64,000 nucleotides of DNA from positions 1-64,000 of the forward strand of contig JAZQFN010000017.1 in the NCBI GenBank assembly GCA_045539515.1. Reading direction: 5' to 3'. Origin of the DNA: RGIG8748 sp045539515 (GTDB lineage: Bacteria > Bacillota > Clostridia > UMGS1810). Below, in pieces: positions 43,270 to 51,861 of this stretch. The number at the start of each line of letters is the position of its first letter. Positions within the stretch are counted from its first letter, which is position 1. A program made the position numbers and the translations under genes. Below the pieces are notes generated by a model that was given only the letters and a program-made list of their open reading frames with translations, did no database searches and was not told the DNA's origin.

Positions 43270-43920
43270 TTAAGACAACAGCTTACCTATATCCTCTACG
43301 GTTGGTGCTATAGCTACATTAGGATATGAACTAAGTTCCTCAATATCGCCAAAGCCATACAGTACACCCATAGCATCCATACCAAAGTGACTTGCACCTA
43401 TAAGGTCGAACTTTCTGTCGCCTATCATAAGACATTGGGATACATCTTTGATGTCAAGGGTATTTAAAATATACTCAAGTACATCTTCTTTTTCTGAAAT
43501 TTTACCGCCGATTTCAGCACCGGCAATAAAATGAAAGTATTTTGCAAGGTCGAAATGTTCCAAAATCCTGCGGGCAAAGGGTTCGGGCTTGCTTGTGGCT
43601 AGAATTATTTTGTAACCGCGTGCGTTCAAATCCTTTAAAAGTTCGGGGATACCGGGATAAATATAGCCTTCAAAAATGCCGGTAACACTATAGCGTTCGC
43701 GATATTTTGCCACTGCCTCATCAGCCTTTTCCTCGCTGAAGGAATAAAGCTCCATAAACGAATTCTTAAGGGGTGGGCCTATAACCGGCTTTAAATCATC
43801 TAAACTACTAACAGTAATACCGTACTGATTTAAAGCATACTCAAAAGATTTGTACACACCCTCGGAATTATCTGCAATTGTTCCGTCAAGATCGAACAAC
43901 AAATACTTATACTCTTTCAT
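43270..43920 (-). CDS. HAD-family phosphatase, phosphoglycolate-phosphatase-like
   Basis: The 216-residue HAD hydrolase has motif I DLDGTIADN (about residues 10-18), motif II TSKPE (about 109), the lysine and MIGDRKFD (about 164) for motif III/IV. The cap is helical, as in Gph/PpaX and pyrophosphatase-type HADs. It precedes the DUF512 gene by 16 bases in the same direction. The physiological substrate is not clear from sequence. Confidence 0.88.
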   Translation of the reverse strand: MKEYKYLLFDLDGTIADNSEGVYKSFEYALNQYGITVSSLDDLKPVIGPPLKNSFMELYSFSEEKADEAVAKYRERYSVTGIFEGYIYPGIPELLKDLNARGYKIILATSKPEPFARRILEHFDLAKYFHFIAGAEIGGKISEKEDVLEYILNTLDIKDVSQCLMIGDRKFDLIGASHFGMDAMGVLYGFGDIEELSSYPNVAIAPTVEDIGKLLS

Positions 43921-43939
43921 TCAAATCTCCCTTTTTCCA

Positions 43940-43973
43940 AAAAAACCTGCCCTTCTTAAGGACAGGTTTTTTG
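43940..43973 (-). terminator. Terminator of yceD-rpmF
   Basis: AAAACCTG.CCTT/AAGG.CAGGTTTT stem with one mismatch, A/T flanks on both sides. Confidence 0.8.
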
Positions 43974-43982
43974 TGAAAAGCA

Positions 43983-44162
43983 TTATTCTTCAGTCTTTAC
44001 AACTTCTTTGCCGTCATAGTAGCCGCAAGCTTTACATACTCTGTGCGGTAACTTATATTCCTGACACTTGGGGCATTTTACCATACCCGGTAAAACGAGC
44101 TTCCAGTTTGCTCTTCTTTTATCTCTTCTTGCTTTTGAAGTTTTTCTCTTGGGTACTGCCAT
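43983..44162 (-). CDS. rpmF: Ribosomal protein L32
   Basis: This 59-residue reading frame is AVPKRKTSKARRDKRR.. after the start Met, with a zinc ribbon (CPKC at 30-33 and CKAC at 43-46). It is a textbook L32 of the zinc-binding type. ATG 44162 follows AGGAGGTGG. It lies directly downstream of the DUF177 gene, its standard partner. Confidence 0.97.
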   Translation of the reverse strand: MAVPKRKTSKARRDKRRANWKLVLPGMVKCPKCQEYKLPHRVCKACGYYDGKEVVKTEE

Positions 44163-44190
44163 GATTCCACCTCCTGATATTTGTAAGAAA

Positions 44191-44691
44191 CTAATCTTTT
44201 AAAAATTGTTTTAATGCAGCCAGTCTCGGATCTGTATTGTCATCAGCGCACAAACAGCTCTCGTGATTGAGGTCGATACCGCAATGAGGACAAAGTCCCT
44301 TGCAATCTTCGCTACAGAGGAAATTGATGGGAAGTGACCCTACAAAAGCTCTGTCTACAATCTCGGATAAATCGATATTGCCCGATTCAAGAACAGTTAC
44401 ATCATCCTCAACATCACTAAGCTCGGTTTTGGAAAAAATCTCACTTACTTTAAAGGGGTGATGTACACTGACGCTATCTAAGCATCTGGCGCATTGTGTC
44501 TTAAAGGATACATTTGCCTCGAGTTCCAGATAAAGAACACCTGCAATGTTTTTTACCGCTCCCTTAAGATAAAAAGGTGTTTCAAAAACAATATCCTGAC
44601 CGTTAAAGGAAGTGTTGTCCAAGCCTAAGCTAAGATCCAATTCCTTAACTGCGCCGTCGTTTTGTATTAGCTGTGATACATCTAAAATCAT
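44191..44691 (-). CDS. DUF177 (YceD) protein
   Basis: The 166-residue product starts at ATG 44691 behind GAGGTG. It has the CARCLD motif (about 72-77) and a C-terminal cysteine cluster (CSEDCKGLCPHCG) typical of the YceD family, which is linked to rRNA and ribosome biogenesis and nearly always precedes rpmF. Confidence 0.9.
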   Translation of the reverse strand: MILDVSQLIQNDGAVKELDLSLGLDNTSFNGQDIVFETPFYLKGAVKNIAGVLYLELEANVSFKTQCARCLDSVSVHHPFKVSEIFSKTELSDVEDDVTVLESGNIDLSEIVDRAFVGSLPINFLCSEDCKGLCPHCGIDLNHESCLCADDNTDPRLAALKQFLKD

Positions 44692-44715
44692 AATACACCT
44701 CGACATAACAAAACT

Positions 44716-44744
44716 ATTATATATATTTATTCGTAATTTGTCAA
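44716..44744 (-). promoter_or_regulatory. Consensus promoter of yceD-rpmF
   Basis: On the minus strand TTGACA (44739-44744), 17 bp and TATAAT (44716-44721): a perfect match to both hexamers. Confidence 0.85.
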
Positions 44745-44766
44745 GTTATTTTTTATAATATTGTAA

Positions 44767-45957
44767 TTATTTTACTAATGCTGCAGTATCAAGAGCAATC
44801 ATAAGCTCTTCATTGGTAGGAATAACCAAAGTCTTAACCTTAGCACCCTCTGCAGAAATGTCTTTCTGTACGCCTCTGCAGTTGTTTGCTTCCTGATCGA
44901 TTACGATGCCCATATATTCAAGGCCTTCGGTAACATCTGCTCTGGTAATCTTGGTGTTTTCGCCTACACCTGCTGTAAATACTAATGCATCTACACCGCC
45001 CATAGCAGCTGCATATGCACCGATGAGCTTTTTAACATGGTATGCAAACATATCAAGAGCAAGCTTAGCTCTTTCGTTAGTTTCCATATTTGCTTCGAGA
45101 TCTCTGAAGTCAGAGCTTATGCCGGAAATACCGAACACGCCGGATTCCTTGTTCATAAGAGCGTCGATGCCCTTGGCATCAAGACCCTTCTTTTCCATAA
45201 GGTAAGTTACGATAGCAGGGTCGATGTCACCGCAACGTGTACCCATTGCCACACCTGCAAGAGGAGTAAAGCCCATGGAAGTGTCTACGGAGTGACCATT
45301 CATAACTGCAGATACAGAAGAACCATTGCCTAAGTGAGCTGTAATAATCTTAAGTTCTTCAAGGGGCTTTCCGAGCATTTTTGCAGCCTGCTGAGCTACA
45401 TACTTATGGCTTGTGCCGTGGAAGCCGTATCTTCTTACCTTATATTCTGTGTAGCACTCATAAGGAAGAGCATACATATATGCTTTTGCGGGCATCTGCT
45501 GGTGGAAAGCAGTATCGAATACAGCAACCTGAGGTGTGCCGGGCATTGCCTTCTGGCAAGCTTCAATACCAATGATATTTGCAGGATTATGTAAGGGTGC
45601 AAGAGGAATACAATCTCTTATGGCATCCATAACCTTTTCATCAATTATAACGGATTCGGAGAATACTTCGCCGCCATGAACAACTCTGTGACCTACAGCA
45701 TCAATCTGGCTCATATCGGAGATAACATTGTGCTCTTTGCCTGTAAGAGCTTCGATAACCATCTTGATAGCATCGGAGTGGTCGTTCATATGTTCTTCTC
45801 TTACGAGGTTGTCCTTACCTTCTACCTTCTGGGTAAGCATGGAGCCTTCAATACCGATTCTTTCGCAAAGACCCTTTGCAAGAACAGCCTGGGTTTCGAT
45901 GTCGATGAACTGATATTTAAGTGAAGAACTACCTGCATTGATAACTAAAATTTTCAT
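44767..45957 (-). CDS. ackA: Acetate kinase
   Basis: The 396-residue product has the ASKHA-fold acetate kinase signatures NAGSSSLKYQ (residues 6-15), HRVVHGGE (about 118), FDTAFH (about 148), GFHGTSHK (about 178) and HLGNGSS (about 208). It makes ATP and acetate from acetyl phosphate. It lies 35 bases after pta, forming the usual acetate-forming pair in fermentation. Confidence 0.97.
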   Translation of the reverse strand: MKILVINAGSSSLKYQFIDIETQAVLAKGLCERIGIEGSMLTQKVEGKDNLVREEHMNDHSDAIKMVIEALTGKEHNVISDMSQIDAVGHRVVHGGEVFSESVIIDEKVMDAIRDCIPLAPLHNPANIIGIEACQKAMPGTPQVAVFDTAFHQQMPAKAYMYALPYECYTEYKVRRYGFHGTSHKYVAQQAAKMLGKPLEELKIITAHLGNGSSVSAVMNGHSVDTSMGFTPLAGVAMGTRCGDIDPAIVTYLMEKKGLDAKGIDALMNKESGVFGISGISSDFRDLEANMETNERAKLALDMFAYHVKKLIGAYAAAMGGVDALVFTAGVGENTKITRADVTEGLEYMGIVIDQEANNCRGVQKDISAEGAKVKTLVIPTNEELMIALDTAALVK

Positions 45958-45992
45958 TATATTTTCAATCCTTTCGAATTAATTATGTACCA

Positions 45993-46991
45993 TTACTTAT
46001 TTGCCTGAGCCTGTACAGCAGTAATTGCAACAACACCTACGATATCGTCTGCAGAGCATCCTCTGGAAAGGTCATTGATAGGCATTGCAATACCCTGGGT
46101 TACAGGACCGTAAGCTTCAGCTTTTGCAAGTCTTTGAACAAGCTTGTAGCCGATGTTACCTGCATCAAGGTCAGGGAATACAAGAACATTTGCCTTACCT
46201 GCAACAGGGCTGTCGGGAGCCTTGGAACTGCCTACGGAAGGAACTATGGCAGCATCAAGCTGGAGTTCACCATCTACCTTAAGACCGGGGTTCTGTTCTT
46301 TACAAAGACGTGTAGCTTCTACAACCTTGTCTACATCAGCGTGCTTTGCACTGCCCATTGTAGAGTGAGAGAGCATTGCAACGATAGCTTCCTTTTCAAC
46401 TAAAAGTTCAAAGGATTCTGCAGAACAAGCTGCGATAGAAGCAAGCTTTTCGGGATCGGGATTCTGTTCAAGACCGCTGTCTGCAAATATAAATGTGCCG
46501 TTTTCGCCGTATTCGCAATCGGGAACAACCATAAGGAAGAATGCAGATACAAGCTTAACGCCGGGCTTGGTTTTGATAATCTGAAGTGAGGGTCTTAATG
46601 TATTTGCTGTAGAGTGACATGCACCGGATACAACACCGTCTGCATCGCCTGCTTTAACCATAAGACAAGCATAGTACATATAGTCGCCAAGAGCTGTCTT
46701 CTTAGCTTCTTCATATGTAAGACCCTTGGACTTTCTGAGTTCTACGAAAAGATTAAGGTATTCTTCTGTCTTTTCGTATGTAAAGGGATTGATAATTGTA
46801 GCCTTGGAGATGTCAAGTCCTTCGCTGTTTGCTGCGATTTCTTCGGGGGTACCGATGATTATAACATCAGCGATATCTTCTGCAATGACTTTAGCTGCAG
46901 CTTCCAGGGTTCTTCTGTCCATGGACTCGGGCAATACAATTTTCTTTTTGTCTTCTCTTGCTCTTTCTTTAATTCTGTCAATAAAACTCAT
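45993..46991 (-). CDS. pta: Phosphate acetyltransferase
   Basis: The 332-residue single-domain PTA carries the family motifs KIVLPESMDRRTLEAA near the start, GDADGVVSGACHSTA (about 119) and VFPDLDAGNIGYK (about 272). It converts acetyl-CoA to acetyl phosphate for AckA. The start follows AGGAGG. Confidence 0.97.
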   Translation of the reverse strand: MSFIDRIKERAREDKKKIVLPESMDRRTLEAAAKVIAEDIADVIIIGTPEEIAANSEGLDISKATIINPFTYEKTEEYLNLFVELRKSKGLTYEEAKKTALGDYMYYACLMVKAGDADGVVSGACHSTANTLRPSLQIIKTKPGVKLVSAFFLMVVPDCEYGENGTFIFADSGLEQNPDPEKLASIAACSAESFELLVEKEAIVAMLSHSTMGSAKHADVDKVVEATRLCKEQNPGLKVDGELQLDAAIVPSVGSSKAPDSPVAGKANVLVFPDLDAGNIGYKLVQRLAKAEAYGPVTQGIAMPINDLSRGCSADDIVGVVAITAVQAQANK

Positions 46992-47033
46992 AATTATCCT
47001 CCTATATAAAGTTTAATTTTTATCATAAGTTAT

Positions 47034-47062
47034 ATTTTACTACATTTTTTGCATTTTGACAA
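47034..47062 (-). promoter_or_regulatory. Promoter of pta-ackA
   Basis: On the minus strand TTGTCA (47057-47062), 17 bp and TAAAAT (47034-47039). It begins just before the murI stop, so pta-ackA is a separate unit. Confidence 0.65.
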
Positions 47063-47081
47063 TAGTAATTTGCTCAATTTT

Positions 47082-47855
47082 TCAGCTATTGGCAAGTTTT
47101 AGTATAAGTTCATTAATCCTTTCAGAATTAAGGGTGTTTTCCACTTCCACCCTTCCCGAAGCATCTCTTAAAGTAAGAAGATTCTTTTCTGCAAGAAGCC
47201 TCTTGACCTGTCTGGCTGTGCCTTCCGAGCCGTCATATATCCTGGTGTCCGGAAATATGCGCTGTATAGCAGCTGCTGCAAATGGATAATGAGTACAGCC
47301 AAGAACTACAGAATCGGGATTCTCTATGCCTTCTCTTTGGAAAAGCTCCCTGAGAAATTCCTCGGTTACCGAATCTGAAATATGTCCTTCTTCTATAAGC
47401 TCCATAAGACCGGGGCACGGTAATGGTATAATACGCGCCCGGTCTTTATAATTCTCGCAAAGGGTTGCAAATTTATTTTCTTTTAACGTGAGAGGCGTTG
47501 CCATAACCACAACCGTAGCACCGTCGTTGGATTCTACGGCAGGCTTAAGAGCCGGCTCAATACCTATAATCGGCATATATGAGCCATACTTATTTCTAAG
47601 CTCTCCTATGCACACACTTGTGGCAGTATTGCATGCAACCACAAGAGCCTTAATACCTTTATCTATAAGGTATGAAGCACAGTTTTCCGAGAGTTTAAGT
47701 ATCTCTTCGTGAGTTTTGGTACCGTAGGGAGCATTGCCGGAATCTCCAAGATAAAGGAAGTCTTCGCAAGGCAGTAATTTTATAAGCTCCTTAAGCACAC
47801 TAGCGCCCCCTACTCCGGAATCAAACACTCCTATGGGGAGATCACGCTTTTGCAT
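47082..47855 (-). CDS. murI: Glutamate racemase
   Basis: The 257-residue product has GVFDSGVGG (residues 9-17), the first catalytic cysteine in VVACNTAT (about 73-80) and the second in VLGCTHYPF (about 183-191). It supplies D-glutamate for peptidoglycan. It is the last gene of the long dgt-dnaG-rpoD-two-component run and starts 19 bases after the GerMN gene. Confidence 0.96.
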   Translation of the reverse strand: MQKRDLPIGVFDSGVGGASVLKELIKLLPCEDFLYLGDSGNAPYGTKTHEEILKLSENCASYLIDKGIKALVVACNTATSVCIGELRNKYGSYMPIIGIEPALKPAVESNDGATVVVMATPLTLKENKFATLCENYKDRARIIPLPCPGLMELIEEGHISDSVTEEFLRELFQREGIENPDSVVLGCTHYPFAAAAIQRIFPDTRIYDGSEGTARQVKRLLAEKNLLTLRDASGRVEVENTLNSERINELILKLANS

Positions 47856-47874
47856 AATATTACCTCTTTTAATA

Positions 47875-48417
47875 TCAGTCTGCTACAAATGTCATATCTG
47901 CTTCAAAGGGTGAAGCAAGGTCAAAATAGCCGAAAAGCTCAACCGTTTCACCGTCTATAAGGAACTGAACCTCATCTACTTCTTCCATTTCACAGAGAGT
48001 ATTAACTATGGAATACATAGCCATTTCCTGAGATGCAGTACCGCGGATTTCTATAAATTCCACACTTAAATCCACCGTGCAAAGACCGTCCTGGACGGTG
48101 CAGGAATTAATAACCACGGTATCAGGTATTACATTTGTGTAGCTGCTGTTTTGTGTACCCTCAAAAAGCTCGGTTAAAACAGCTTTCGGGTTGTGACCGT
48201 CTTCATAGGACACTGTACGCACTTCCTTGTGAAGTCCGGTGCCCTGATTGTCGGAGTAATACAGAGTTATATCCACATCTTCCTTGGGAATATCCTCGCC
48301 CAAAACTTCCTTAACATCGTCGGTGGGAGCAACAACGTCGTCGGTAGATGTGTCAACACTGCACGCCGAACATAAAAGCATACATAAAATAAGTGCCGGG
48401 ATAATAAATTTTTTCAT
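47875..48417 (-). CDS. GerMN-domain lipoprotein
   Basis: The 180-residue product has a lipoprotein signal with lipobox LCSAC (about residues 15-19), then an acidic linker and one GerMN domain (about 50-165). GerMN domains occur in the B. subtilis spore germination protein GerM and in envelope proteins of sporulating Firmicutes. Its place between the sensor kinase and murI suggests a cell-envelope role. Confidence 0.88.
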   Translation of the reverse strand: MKKFIIPALILCMLLCSACSVDTSTDDVVAPTDDVKEVLGEDIPKEDVDITLYYSDNQGTGLHKEVRTVSYEDGHNPKAVLTELFEGTQNSSYTNVIPDTVVINSCTVQDGLCTVDLSVEFIEIRGTASQEMAMYSIVNTLCEMEEVDEVQFLIDGETVELFGYFDLASPFEADMTFVAD

Positions 48418-48432
48418 AATACACCATTCCTT

Positions 48433-49587
48433 TTACAACCAATCGACAAGGGGAAGAACAATAGTAAATGTACTGCCTTCTCCAAGACGACTTTCAACCT
48501 CAATAGACCCGTTGTGAAATTCTATTGCAGAATGTGCAATGGAAAGTCCAAGACCGGTACCGCCGGTTTCGCGGCTTCGGGCCTTGTCCACGCGATAAAA
48601 TCTGTCGAATATTCTGCCCAGGTCTTCTTCCGATATACCTACACCATCATCCTTTACTGTGATGATTGCCCGTTTGCTTTCCTTAATAAGTGATATTTCT
48701 ACTCTGCCCTGCTCCTTGGTATACTTTAAGGCATTGTCAACTATATTATATACAGCCTGCCACAAAATATCCTTGTTTGCCATAATAAGTATATCGTCTT
48801 CGGCAGAAAGACAGAGTTCCTTATTTTCCATTTCCGCAATAGGGATAAGATTCTTATTGATGCCTATAACCACATCTTTGAGATTAATAAGTTCCAAAGT
48901 ACCGGACATATTTTCCGTGAGGGTATCCAGTTTGGTTATGTAAAGAAGCTTATTTACTATACGATTGAGCCTTTCTACTTCTTCGTTCATATCCGTAAGG
49001 AATTCCCTTACATAGTCCATTTCTATTTCCGGTGTCTGGATAATAGAGTCTGCCATAAGCTTTATTGAGCTTAAGGGTGTCTTAAGTTCATGGGAAGCAT
49101 TTGACACAAACTCCGTACGCTGTTTTTCTATAATGGCATACTTTTCGCTTACTTCGTTGAATGCAACACCAAGCTTTGAAATTTCGTCATCGCCGGTTAT
49201 CTCCAGCTTATCGCCTATTTTGCCGTCAGACATAGTCTGAATAGCCGTAGTATAACTATTGATGCGTCGGCGGAATCCGCCCACACACACAATGGCAACC
49301 ACGTCAATAAGCACTGCCCCTCCAAGAGCAAAAAGCAGGCAATCAACAACCAAAGCTACGATAATACGCCAGTTTAAAACTCTGCCCTCCGTGGTGGAAA
49401 CTGCAATAACAGTAACCAATCCCAGAGCAACCAAAAGCACCGCAAAGGCAACCAAAAAGGTTAATACTGCTGTCTTTACGGTAATTCGTCTGGATAATCT
49501 TTCCTTTAAATTAAGTGATGTCTTTGAAATAGTAACCAGCTCCCCACTTTGTAAGCAGATATACAGGCTCTGCACTGTTGGGCTCAA
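48433..49587 (-). CDS. Sensor histidine kinase
   Basis: Two transmembrane helices (about 40-62 and 80-108) enclose only a short outer loop, followed by HAMP, HisKA with SHELKTPL (phospho-acceptor His), and a HATPase domain with NIVDNALKYT, DDGVGI and GTGLGLSI. It pairs with the response regulator just upstream. The start is unclear: the longest frame begins at TTG 49587 inside the regulator gene, GTG 49575 is another option, and no ATG/GTG/TTG lies at the junction itself. With so small a sensor loop, the input may be membrane-borne. Confidence 0.9.
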   Translation of the reverse strand: MSPTVQSLYICLQSGELVTISKTSLNLKERLSRRITVKTAVLTFLVAFAVLLVALGLVTVIAVSTTEGRVLNWRIIVALVVDCLLFALGGAVLIDVVAIVCVGGFRRRINSYTTAIQTMSDGKIGDKLEITGDDEISKLGVAFNEVSEKYAIIEKQRTEFVSNASHELKTPLSSIKLMADSIIQTPEIEMDYVREFLTDMNEEVERLNRIVNKLLYITKLDTLTENMSGTLELINLKDVVIGINKNLIPIAEMENKELCLSAEDDILIMANKDILWQAVYNIVDNALKYTKEQGRVEISLIKESKRAIITVKDDGVGISEEDLGRIFDRFYRVDKARSRETGGTGLGLSIAHSAIEFHNGSIEVESRLGEGSTFTIVLPLVDWL

Positions 49588-50197
49588 TCTTTTCGCGCAG
49601 ACGTCTTACGTGAACATCCACCGTTCTTGCATCGCCGGGATAATCATAGCCCCATATGAGATCGAGAAGGTTTTCTCGTGAATAAACCTTACCGGGATTG
49701 CACACAAGAAGGTCCATAAGGTCAAACTCTTTACTGGTAAGGTCTACTGTACGACCCTCAATGGTAACTGTACGCTGATTGTAATCAAGTTCAACAGTAC
49801 CCATTCTTATCTTGGAGCGGTCGCCGTCCTTGGCAACGGGTGTAATACGACGCATAATGGCCTTAACTCTTGCTTTGAGTTCAAGAATATTAAAGGGTTT
49901 TGTTATGTAATCATCTGCACCGTATTCCAGACCCATAATCTTATCCATATCTTCGGTTTTTGCAGTAACCATAATAATAGGAATACTTGAAAACTCCCTT
50001 ATCTTCTGACATACGGAAAGACCGTCAATTTTGGGGAGCATAAGGTCTAAGATAATGATGTCAAGATTTTTATCGTGAGCAAGCTTTAATGCTTCCTCGC
50101 CGTCATAAGCTGTTTCCACGGTATATCCGTCCTGTTCAAAATTGAACTTCATACCTTTAACAAGAAGTTTTTCGTCGTCTACTATCAAAATTTTCAT
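49511..50197 (-). CDS. OmpR-family response regulator
   Basis: The 228-residue product has a receiver domain with DDE (about 7-9), phosphorylation Asp in DLMLPK (about 51) and conserved Lys in TKPFN (about 100), plus a winged-helix OmpR output domain (about 130-225). It is overlapped by the kinase gene at its 3' end and by comEA at its start (4 bases), so the whole run is probably coupled. Confidence 0.95.
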   Translation of the reverse strand: MKILIVDDEKLLVKGMKFNFEQDGYTVETAYDGEEALKLAHDKNLDIIILDLMLPKIDGLSVCQKIREFSSIPIIMVTAKTEDMDKIMGLEYGADDYITKPFNILELKARVKAIMRRITPVAKDGDRSKIRMGTVELDYNQRTVTIEGRTVDLTSKEFDLMDLLVCNPGKVYSRENLLDLIWGYDYPGDARTVDVHVRRLREKIEPNSAEPVYLLTKWGAGYYFKDIT

Positions 50198-50736
50198 TTT
50201 TCAGTTTCCTCCGTTATAATATAATTCTTAATCTTTTCATAGGTTTTAATACCAATACCCTTAACATTCATAATGTCTTCAGGAGTTTGAAACTCACCGT
50301 TTTCTTTACGGTAGTCTATAATATTGCCTGCTGTTTTTTCTCCGATTCCCGGTAAAATAATCAGTTCATCCGCATCGGCAGTATTAATATTTATCTTAGG
50401 GATACCATCTTCAGAAGAAGAGTATATACGAGGCACGTGAAGGCGTGTATTGTCATTAAGTACAGAATAAATATCAATTTTCGACACGTCTGCATACTCT
50501 GTAATACCGCCTGCTTCATATATGGCATCGCAGGCTCTGCTCCCTTTTGTGACATATACCTTACCGGGTTTGTTGACCTCACCGTAAACATCCACACTAA
50601 TAATTTTATTGAGTTCCCTGCCGGATAATTCCTGTTCAGGATTGTAGTTTTGTCTGCGTATATGTCCACCCACTAATGCCATCAACACAACTGTAAGCAA
50701 AAGCAAAATGGTTTTATCTATCTTTTCAAACTTCAT
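50194..50736 (-). CDS. comEA: ComEA-like helix-hairpin-helix DNA-binding protein
   Basis: The 180-residue product has one N-terminal membrane anchor (about 9-24), an SLBB domain (about 45-105: VDVYGEVNKPGKVYV) and a C-terminal double helix-hairpin-helix (ININTADADELIILPGIGEKTA.., about 113-175). ComEA is the DNA receptor in natural transformation. No other com gene is in the window. It starts one base before the rpoD stop region. Confidence 0.92.
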   Translation of the reverse strand: MKFEKIDKTILLLLTVVLMALVGGHIRRQNYNPEQELSGRELNKIISVDVYGEVNKPGKVYVTKGSRACDAIYEAGGITEYADVSKIDIYSVLNDNTRLHVPRIYSSSEDGIPKININTADADELIILPGIGEKTAGNIIDYRKENGEFQTPEDIMNVKGIGIKTYEKIKNYIITEETEK

Positions 50737-50737
50737 T

Positions 50738-51829
50738 TTATTCCAGAAAATCCTTAAGCTTCTTACTTCTGCTGGGGTGTCTTAACTTACGCAGTGCCTT
50801 GGCTTCAATCTGTCTTATACGTTCTCTTGTTACGTTAAATTCCTTACCTACTTCTTCGAGGGTACGGCTTCTGCCGTCATCAAGACCGAAACGAAGCTTG
50901 AGCACCTTTGCTTCTCTTGGAGTAAGGGTATCGAGCACGTCTATGAGCTGTTCTTTAAGAAGTGTGAAGGCTGCCATTTCAGAGGGAGCCGGAGCGTCGC
51001 TGTCGGGAATAAAGTCACCGAGGATGCTGTCTTCTTCCTCGCCGATGGGAGTTTCCAGAGATACGGGCTCCTGAGCAATCTTCATAATTTCTCTTACTCT
51101 GTCTTTGCTCATATTCATTTCCTTGGCTATTTCATCAACCCTGGGTTCTCTTCCGAGCTTCTGAAGAAGCTGACGGGATACACGTATGAGTTTATTGATG
51201 GTTTCCACCATATGAACAGGAATTCTTATGGTACGCGCCTGATCGGCAATAGCTCTGGTAATAGCCTGTCTTATCCACCAGGTTGCATAAGTACTGAACT
51301 TATATCCCTTGGTGTAGTCAAACTTTTCTACAGCTTTAATAAGGCCAAGGTTACCTTCCTGAATAAGGTCAAGGAAAAGCATACCTCTGCCCACATAACG
51401 CTTTGCTATACTTACAACAAGTCTTAAGTTGGCTTCCGAAAGTCTTTTTTTGGCTCTTTCGTCACCCTCATGCATAAGCTCTGCAAGGCGAATTTCTTCA
51501 TCAGCTGAAAGAAGGGGCACCTTACCTATTTCCTTAAGGTACATTCTTACAGGATCGTCAAGACCAATTCCCTCGGGAATTGTAAGATCTATTTCTTCTT
51601 CGTTTGCCTGAATTTCCTCCAGTTCTTTATCCATATCCTTTACAAGCTCTATACCCATGGCTTCGATGTTTTCGTATACCTTTTCGATATCTTTGACATC
51701 AAGTTCGAACTCAGAAAGCGCATCCTCTATTTCCTTATAGGAAAGGACACCCTTCTTCTTGCCGAGCTCTACAAGCTCAAGGATTACGGTTTTCTTATCT
51801 GCTATAGTCTTTTCTTCTTTAATTTCCAC
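50738..51829 (-). CDS. rpoD: Primary RNA polymerase sigma factor
   Basis: The 363-residue product has a compact region 1.1, region 1.2 (DPVRMYLKEIGKVPLL), region 2 (LRLVVSIAKRYVGRGM, KFSTYATWWIRQAITRAI), region 3 and region 4 (LTPREAKVLKLRFGL, VTRERIRQIE). This is the Firmicutes SigA type, without the long insertion of E. coli sigma-70. The start is GTG 51829 behind GGGAGG. It follows dnaG in the classic macromolecular-synthesis order. Confidence 0.97.
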   Translation of the reverse strand: MEIKEEKTIADKKTVILELVELGKKKGVLSYKEIEDALSEFELDVKDIEKVYENIEAMGIELVKDMDKELEEIQANEEEIDLTIPEGIGLDDPVRMYLKEIGKVPLLSADEEIRLAELMHEGDERAKKRLSEANLRLVVSIAKRYVGRGMLFLDLIQEGNLGLIKAVEKFDYTKGYKFSTYATWWIRQAITRAIADQARTIRIPVHMVETINKLIRVSRQLLQKLGREPRVDEIAKEMNMSKDRVREIMKIAQEPVSLETPIGEEEDSILGDFIPDSDAPAPSEMAAFTLLKEQLIDVLDTLTPREAKVLKLRFGLDDGRSRTLEEVGKEFNVTRERIRQIEAKALRKLRHPSRSKKLKDFLE

Positions 51830-51861
51830 TGCGAAATCCTCCCTCTTAATTTACATTGAAC

